This document shows positions 60,290 through 64,000 of a stretch of DNA of 64,000 nt, piece by piece. Source of the stretch: Leptolyngbya sp. (GTDB taxonomy: Bacteria > Cyanobacteriota > Cyanobacteriia > Leptolyngbyales > Leptolyngbyaceae). Below the pieces are notes generated by a model, which worked only from the letters and a program-made list of their open reading frames with translations, was not told the origin of the DNA and did no database searches. The stretch lies in contig QBMH01000005.1 of assembly GCA_003249025.1 (NCBI GenBank), forward strand, positions 1-64,000, read 5' to 3'. The first letter of the stretch is position 1; each line of letters opens with the position of its first letter. A program made the position numbers and the translations under genes.

Positions 60290-61741
60290 ATGACCAGAGC
60301 ATGGGACTATCCAGGACGAAAGCATCAGGTGATCAAACCAGCCGCTGCCAATGGTCAAATCGCAACGGGCAAAATGCTGAAACCAATGAAATCTAAAAAT
60401 GATGAACAGGTGCCTGCTTTAGGCAGCCAAGAAAAAGGCAGCCAAGAACAGCCACCCGTTCCCTACGATGTTCATACAGAAGGTCCGCTCACCTATTTTC
60501 AGTTTTATTTAGATGAGGTTGTCCAATCTGCCAATGCGGCTGAGCCATCTGAAAAACGGCAATCAATCTCCAAAACCGTATTGCTGGGTACCGGGTTGGT
60601 GGCGGCAACTGTGGTGTCCGGTTTGCTAATTGGAGATGCGCTTAAACCCACTGCCCCTCCAGACACAAAAATACCGCCGCTCAAACCCAAGCAACGGGCA
60701 ATGGTTTCGTTGCCTCGCCCCACTTCAGCGGCTCCCGAAAAACTAGAAGCTCCGCGATTTGTTCCACCATCCCAAAGGCAATCGCAACCCCAAGTAGTTC
60801 CCCAGTCTGTTTCAGCGCCTTATGTTGCCCCACGCCAAAATTCAGTTGATCAGACGACTCCCCAAAGCTTTGCGCCCATGCCCAGTGTGACGCTTACTGC
60901 TGTTCCAGAAACATTGACGGTGAGCCGCAGTTTACCTGCCAAACGCACCATTACAGGCGCTCCGGCTCCCGCTGGCATGAAGCCGTTGGTGCGCCCTACC
61001 TATCAAGAGTTGCCCGACCTGCAACGTCCGCCCCAATCCCCGCTCAACCCTTTGCCTGCTTCTGCGATTCGTGAAACGCTCCCTACGAAAATCGCGGCTC
61101 CAGAGAGCATCAATGGGCAATCTGCCACAGCACCCCCGCCAGTCAACCCGTCTCAACCCTCAGTACCCCCAGCAAATCCTGCATTCCCTATCCAACCCAG
61201 CGCTGAATCTGCCCCGGCAACTCCTCCCCAGGCAGAGAGTGAGCTAACTGCACCCAACCCATCCGTGACTAACCCTACGAATCCCGCAACCGAGCCACCT
61301 CCGTTGAATTCGACCCCTAACGCGATCGAGTCAAAGGTGCCCAATAGCTCGGTCAAAAGCGTGAGTTTGACTGAGGATCGATCTGCGATCGCGTCTTTAC
61401 CCGCACCTTCTGCTCAACTAGTGGGTTCACCGAGTCGCCTGCAAGATTTTGTCACCCTGGCGCGATCGGCATCCGTGGCGAAACCAAGAACGTTTATGCC
61501 CTTGACTCAACAAGCCGCCACAGAAGCAGGGCAATATCAACAGCTTGAACAATTTACCATTCGTCAGGTCGCGTCCCAGGATTACCAAAAAGAGTGGGCT
61601 GCAAGTAGCAAAAGCGCTGACCGTTTCGGCTATCCTGCCTATGGGTTTATTGATTACCAGCGTCAGGTAATTGTCGTTTTAAGCGAACAGCCCCAGGTAA
61701 ACCCAGTTCAATCCCAAAAAGCCACTCTGCCAACCTCATAG
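60290..61741 (+). CDS. Single-span protein with long proline-rich periplasmic region, unknown
   Basis: The 483-residue protein has a short cytoplasmic part (GPLTYFQFYLDEVVQSA), one transmembrane helix (about 98-120, VLLGTGLVAATVVSGLLIG) and about 250 residues rich in Pro, Ser and Ala. A small globular C-terminal domain ends KEWAASSKSADRFGYPAYG. The shape, a tethered extended periplasmic rod, resembles TonB- or PilP-like connectors, though the sequence is not recognised. It is divergent from the Wza-like gene, so a role in envelope passage of polysaccharide is plausible but unproven. The ATG at 60290 follows an AGGAG. Confidence 0.65.
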   Translation: MTRAWDYPGRKHQVIKPAAANGQIATGKMLKPMKSKNDEQVPALGSQEKGSQEQPPVPYDVHTEGPLTYFQFYLDEVVQSANAAEPSEKRQSISKTVLLGTGLVAATVVSGLLIGDALKPTAPPDTKIPPLKPKQRAMVSLPRPTSAAPEKLEAPRFVPPSQRQSQPQVVPQSVSAPYVAPRQNSVDQTTPQSFAPMPSVTLTAVPETLTVSRSLPAKRTITGAPAPAGMKPLVRPTYQELPDLQRPPQSPLNPLPASAIRETLPTKIAAPESINGQSATAPPPVNPSQPSVPPANPAFPIQPSAESAPATPPQAESELTAPNPSVTNPTNPATEPPPLNSTPNAIESKVPNSSVKSVSLTEDRSAIASLPAPSAQLVGSPSRLQDFVTLARSASVAKPRTFMPLTQQAATEAGQYQQLEQFTIRQVASQDYQKEWAASSKSADRFGYPAYGFIDYQRQVIVVLSEQPQVNPVQSQKATLPTS

Positions 61742-62581
61742 CGATCGCTGCCAAAACTGGAGGATGCCCTTAAGAATCGCGATCGCTTGTTGAGGTTGCA
61801 CGATACCAACGCGCACAGCATGAAACACAATTCGGCTGAGTCGATACCACAAGACTTGTGGTCTGGTATGCCGTTCTAGTGCTAGCAAATAGCTAAAAGT
61901 ACTGTGTTGCAGTGTTGATGAAGGATTGCGACTGGTAATTGAAGATGGATAATGGATAACCTGGATAGGTGTGATCACGACTGAATGACCTTCTTGGGCA
62001 TAGCGCCGACAAAAATCGAAGTCCTCATAATACAGAAAATAGGCTGGATCAAACTGGGGGCAGGGGTCAAAGTTTTGCAAGTTGAGCAGCAAACTACATC
62101 CAGTCACCCAGCTTGTGGCAACATAATCAGTGTTTGGATGGATAGATATCTCAGTACAGGCAACAATTTTTCCGGTTTCGGGGACAAACTCACCGCCTGC
62201 AAACCAAATTTTTCCTGATGGCTCGGAGATGATCGTGCCGATGATCGACAGTGTTGGATGAGTTCTACAAAACTGGATGGCTTGGTTGAGGGCGTTTTCG
62301 GGTAGCGTGGTATCGGGATTAATCAACCACACGGTTGCAGCGCGATCGCGCTCATATACCCAGTTCAAGCCGAGATTACACCCACCGCCAAAGCCCAAAT
62401 TTTCCCCAGCTTCTAAAATCAGCACGCGATCGCCTGCCAATTTTGAGCAATCTTCCGCTGGGGAATTGTTGACAATAATCAACTGATATTCGATATCCAC
62501 TCCAATCTGACTCTGTATAGATGCCAGCAACTGGGCGATCAACGCCGTTGAGTAATAGTTAACCGTGATCAGATAAATCAC
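61736..62581 (-). CDS. Glycosyltransferase family 2 (rhamnosyltransferase-like)
   Basis: The 281-residue GT-A enzyme begins MIYLITVNYYSTALIAQLLAS and has LIIVNNSPAEDC, GENLGFGGGCNLGLNW and VWLINPDTTLPENALNQ (NPDT metal motif), a pattern found in rhamnosyltransferases. Its 3' end overlaps the convergent proline-rich protein gene by 6 bp, and its start overlaps the LuxR-type gene's end by four, so it is translated with the regulator. Confidence 0.88.
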   Translation of the reverse strand: MIYLITVNYYSTALIAQLLASIQSQIGVDIEYQLIIVNNSPAEDCSKLAGDRVLILEAGENLGFGGGCNLGLNWVYERDRAATVWLINPDTTLPENALNQAIQFCRTHPTLSIIGTIISEPSGKIWFAGGEFVPETGKIVACTEISIHPNTDYVATSWVTGCSLLLNLQNFDPCPQFDPAYFLYYEDFDFCRRYAQEGHSVVITPIQVIHYPSSITSRNPSSTLQHSTFSYLLALERHTRPQVLWYRLSRIVFHAVRVGIVQPQQAIAILKGILQFWQRSL

Positions 62582-63174
62582 ACCCCGTGCAGCTTTTGTT
62601 TCAAGTAGATATCCTTCATATGCCGCTTAACCGTATTCATAGAAACGAAGAGTTCCGTGGCAATGTCGCGATAGGTAGACCCTAAGCGGTGGAGCCGCCA
62701 CACCTCAGCTTGTCGAGGTGTTAGTTTATATTGATGAATCTCGGCGATCGCCTGATTCCGCGACGTTTGGTTGCAGTCTTCCAATGTGACTAATAAATGG
62801 GGGCTGTGGGTGTCCTCTAACCGAAACCATCGGATTCGCACTCGATACCGAACAGCCAATTCTACGGTAATTTCCGCTTCAAATGTCGTCGGTTGTGCAA
62901 TCGTTGCTTGCCCATCTAGCGTTTGGTGATTGCCAATGAACCTCTGACAAATGCGCCACAGGTTTTGAGGCATGGGTTTTCCCGTCGGTAGCCCAATATT
63001 CAACTGCTGACACATGCGATGGGCACTATAGTTTCCATACAGCCATTCACCACGGGTTGTGACAATCAGCACACCATCCATCAGGTTTTCCACAATGTCC
63101 TGAAGGACGGTGCAGTCTGGTTTGGGCGATCGCGTTTCAACACATTGTGCTACTGGGGAGTTCATTGCTATCAT
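62578..63174 (-). CDS. LuxR-type regulator with PAS-like sensor domain
   Basis: The 198-residue protein has a PAS-like N-terminal part (DIVENLMDGVLIVTTRGEWLY and NYSAHRMCQQLNIGLP) and a C-terminal LuxR-type helix-turn-helix (LTPRQAEVWRLHRLGSTYRD and ATELFVSMNTVKRHMKDIY). There is no receiver domain, so a small molecule or redox state may be the signal. It is translationally coupled (ATGA) to the GT2 gene, suggesting control of the exopolysaccharide locus. Starts at 63174 and 63165 are both possible. Confidence 0.85.
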   Translation of the reverse strand: MIAMNSPVAQCVETRSPKPDCTVLQDIVENLMDGVLIVTTRGEWLYGNYSAHRMCQQLNIGLPTGKPMPQNLWRICQRFIGNHQTLDGQATIAQPTTFEAEITVELAVRYRVRIRWFRLEDTHSPHLLVTLEDCNQTSRNQAIAEIHQYKLTPRQAEVWRLHRLGSTYRDIATELFVSMNTVKRHMKDIYLKQKLHGV

Positions 63175-63433
63175 CTTTCTTTTTCAGGGACTATGACTCT
63201 ATACGGCTGTTCCTGGGAAACTATGCAGCGGCAACCCCCAAGTCAATTAAAGGTGCGAATAGAGAGGCTTGGCGAAAAGATGGCTTTGAGCGGGGAGGTT
63301 CAACGAGTACCCCGCTCGGTCCTCTTTAACGCTTTTTCTACGTCCTTTTCCAAAGCGGGCGGCATCGGGGTAGGCAATGGCTTGATAGAATAGACTTTGC
63401 GTGAAGACGATCCTTTTTTAGAGAACACCCATC

Positions 63434-64000
63434 ATGGCGCAAACCATTGCCGCACTCGATATTCCTAGTTTAGAAGCCGAACTTGCCAGCCAAAGCCCCC
63501 AGAAAATCCTAGAGCGATCGCTGAGCCTGTTTGACACTATTGCAATTTCCTTCAGCGGGGCGGAAGATGTGGTGCTAATTGACATGGCGCACCGATTGAA
63601 TAAAGCAGTCAAAGTTTTTAGCCTGGATACAGGTCGGCTTCATCCTGAAACCTATCAGTTCATCGATCGCGTTAGAAAGCACTACGGCATTGCGATCGAC
63701 ATCCTGTTTCCCGATGCAGCCCAAGTGGAAGAGATGGTCACTGCCAAGGGTCTTTTCAGTTTCTACGAAGATGGGCACAATGAATGCTGCGGCATTCGCA
63801 AAGTTGCTCCACTGCGCCGCAAGCTTTCCACCCTAGATGCTTGGATTACGGGACAACGGCAAGATCAAAATCCTGCGACCCGTGGCAAGGTGCCTGTGGT
63901 GCAAGCAGATACGGCATTTTCAGCAGGAGATCGCTCCTTGGTCAAGTTCAACCCGCTTTCCAACTGGACTTCTGCCGATGTCTGGATGTATATCCGTTCC
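63434..64000 (+). CDS. cysH: Phosphoadenylyl/adenylyl-sulfate reductase, N-terminal part (runs off right edge)
   Basis: The frame is open from the ATG at 63434 to the end of the window (189 codons). The protein reduces APS or PAPS to sulfite in assimilatory sulfate reduction. Seen: [16 protein letters not shown] (P-loop-like), [13 protein letters not shown], and [13 protein letters not shown]. The Cys pair suggests a [4Fe-4S] APS/PAPS reductase; the second Cys pair and the catalytic ECGIH-type tail lie outside the window. Upstream (63175-63433) is non-coding and separates it from the divergent LuxR-type gene. Confidence 0.93.
   Translation, partial: MAQTIAALDIPSLEAELASQSPQKILERSLSLFDTIAISFSGAEDVVLIDMAHRLNKAVKVFSLDTGRLHPETYQFIDRVRKHYGIAIDILFPDAAQVEEMVTAKGLFSFYEDGHNECCGIRKVAPLRRKLSTLDAWITGQRQDQNPATRGKVPVVQADTAFSAGDRSLVKFNPLSNWTSADVWMYIRS

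Noticed and set aside
63019-63393. Plus-strand frame crossing from the LuxR-type gene into the cysH leader.
   Set aside because: Most of it is antisense to a well-supported regulator and the rest has no resemblance to a protein family.

Overview
The window reads as chromosomal DNA of a cyanobacterium. The octamer GCGATCGC (HIP1, the highly iterated palindrome of cyanobacteria) occurs throughout. The gene set is also cyanobacterial: homogentisate phytyltransferase and gamma-tocopherol methyltransferase, DUF3370, a KtrB-type K+ channel, a GH57 protein and very large GAF/PAS hybrid kinases. No phage, plasmid or CRISPR signature, tRNA or rRNA was found. Protein resemblance suggests a filamentous, Leptolyngbya-like lineage, but that cannot be settled from this window.

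Layout. 1-1.5 kb: the tail of an IS982 transposase, then a two-gene PD-(D/E)XK-like/Uma2 pair. 1.6-6.1 kb: sbcC, then rsmD-hisH with overlapping ends. 6.4-13.6 kb: a pyroglutamyl-peptidase-like protein, a DUF3370 protein, a papain-like protease with a long acidic tail, an HTH regulator, an MscS channel fused to a cyclic-nucleotide-binding domain, and SufE. 13.7-20 kb: aroA, small membrane proteins, a GH57 protein and a pilin-like secreted protein; the last is followed by a duplicated copy of the GH57 gene's final 81 bp. 20.2-29.4 kb: a 1342-residue hybrid histidine kinase, a two-gene tocopherol cluster, a DUF4333 lipoprotein, ktrB and a secreted unknown. 29.8-31.9 kb: an AT-rich, HIP1-free two-gene unit coding for a HEPN-like protein and a P-loop ATPase. 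It is the best candidate for an undescribed, possibly defensive, system. 32.3-39.3 kb: hisA, an alpha/beta hydrolase with an internal membrane hairpin, a beta-propeller/transglutaminase protein, and sucC-sucD.

39.4-63.2 kb is a large exopolysaccharide locus, almost all on the minus strand. It holds six GT4-like and three GT2 glycosyltransferases, two broken GT4 genes, a Wzy-like polymerase, two unfamiliar enzymes, an MsbA/HepA-type ABC exporter, an initiating sugar-phosphate transferase, a Wzc-like chain-length regulator/kinase and a Wza-like export protein. Its far end carries a proline-rich membrane protein and a LuxR-type regulator. Together they would build a lipid-linked repeat unit, flip and polymerise it, and export the polymer. 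No Wzx flippase is visible, so the ABC transporter may fill that role. The interior (about 41.3-51.7 kb) is poor in HIP1 and contains the broken genes, which suggests acquired and still-changing DNA. The window ends inside cysH.

A recurrent theme is invasion of genes by intergenic-type repeats: sbcC and the phytyltransferase gene share a 26-bp element read in frame, and the methyltransferase ends in a similar low-complexity tail. Counts of HIP1 sites and repeat alignments were done by eye.
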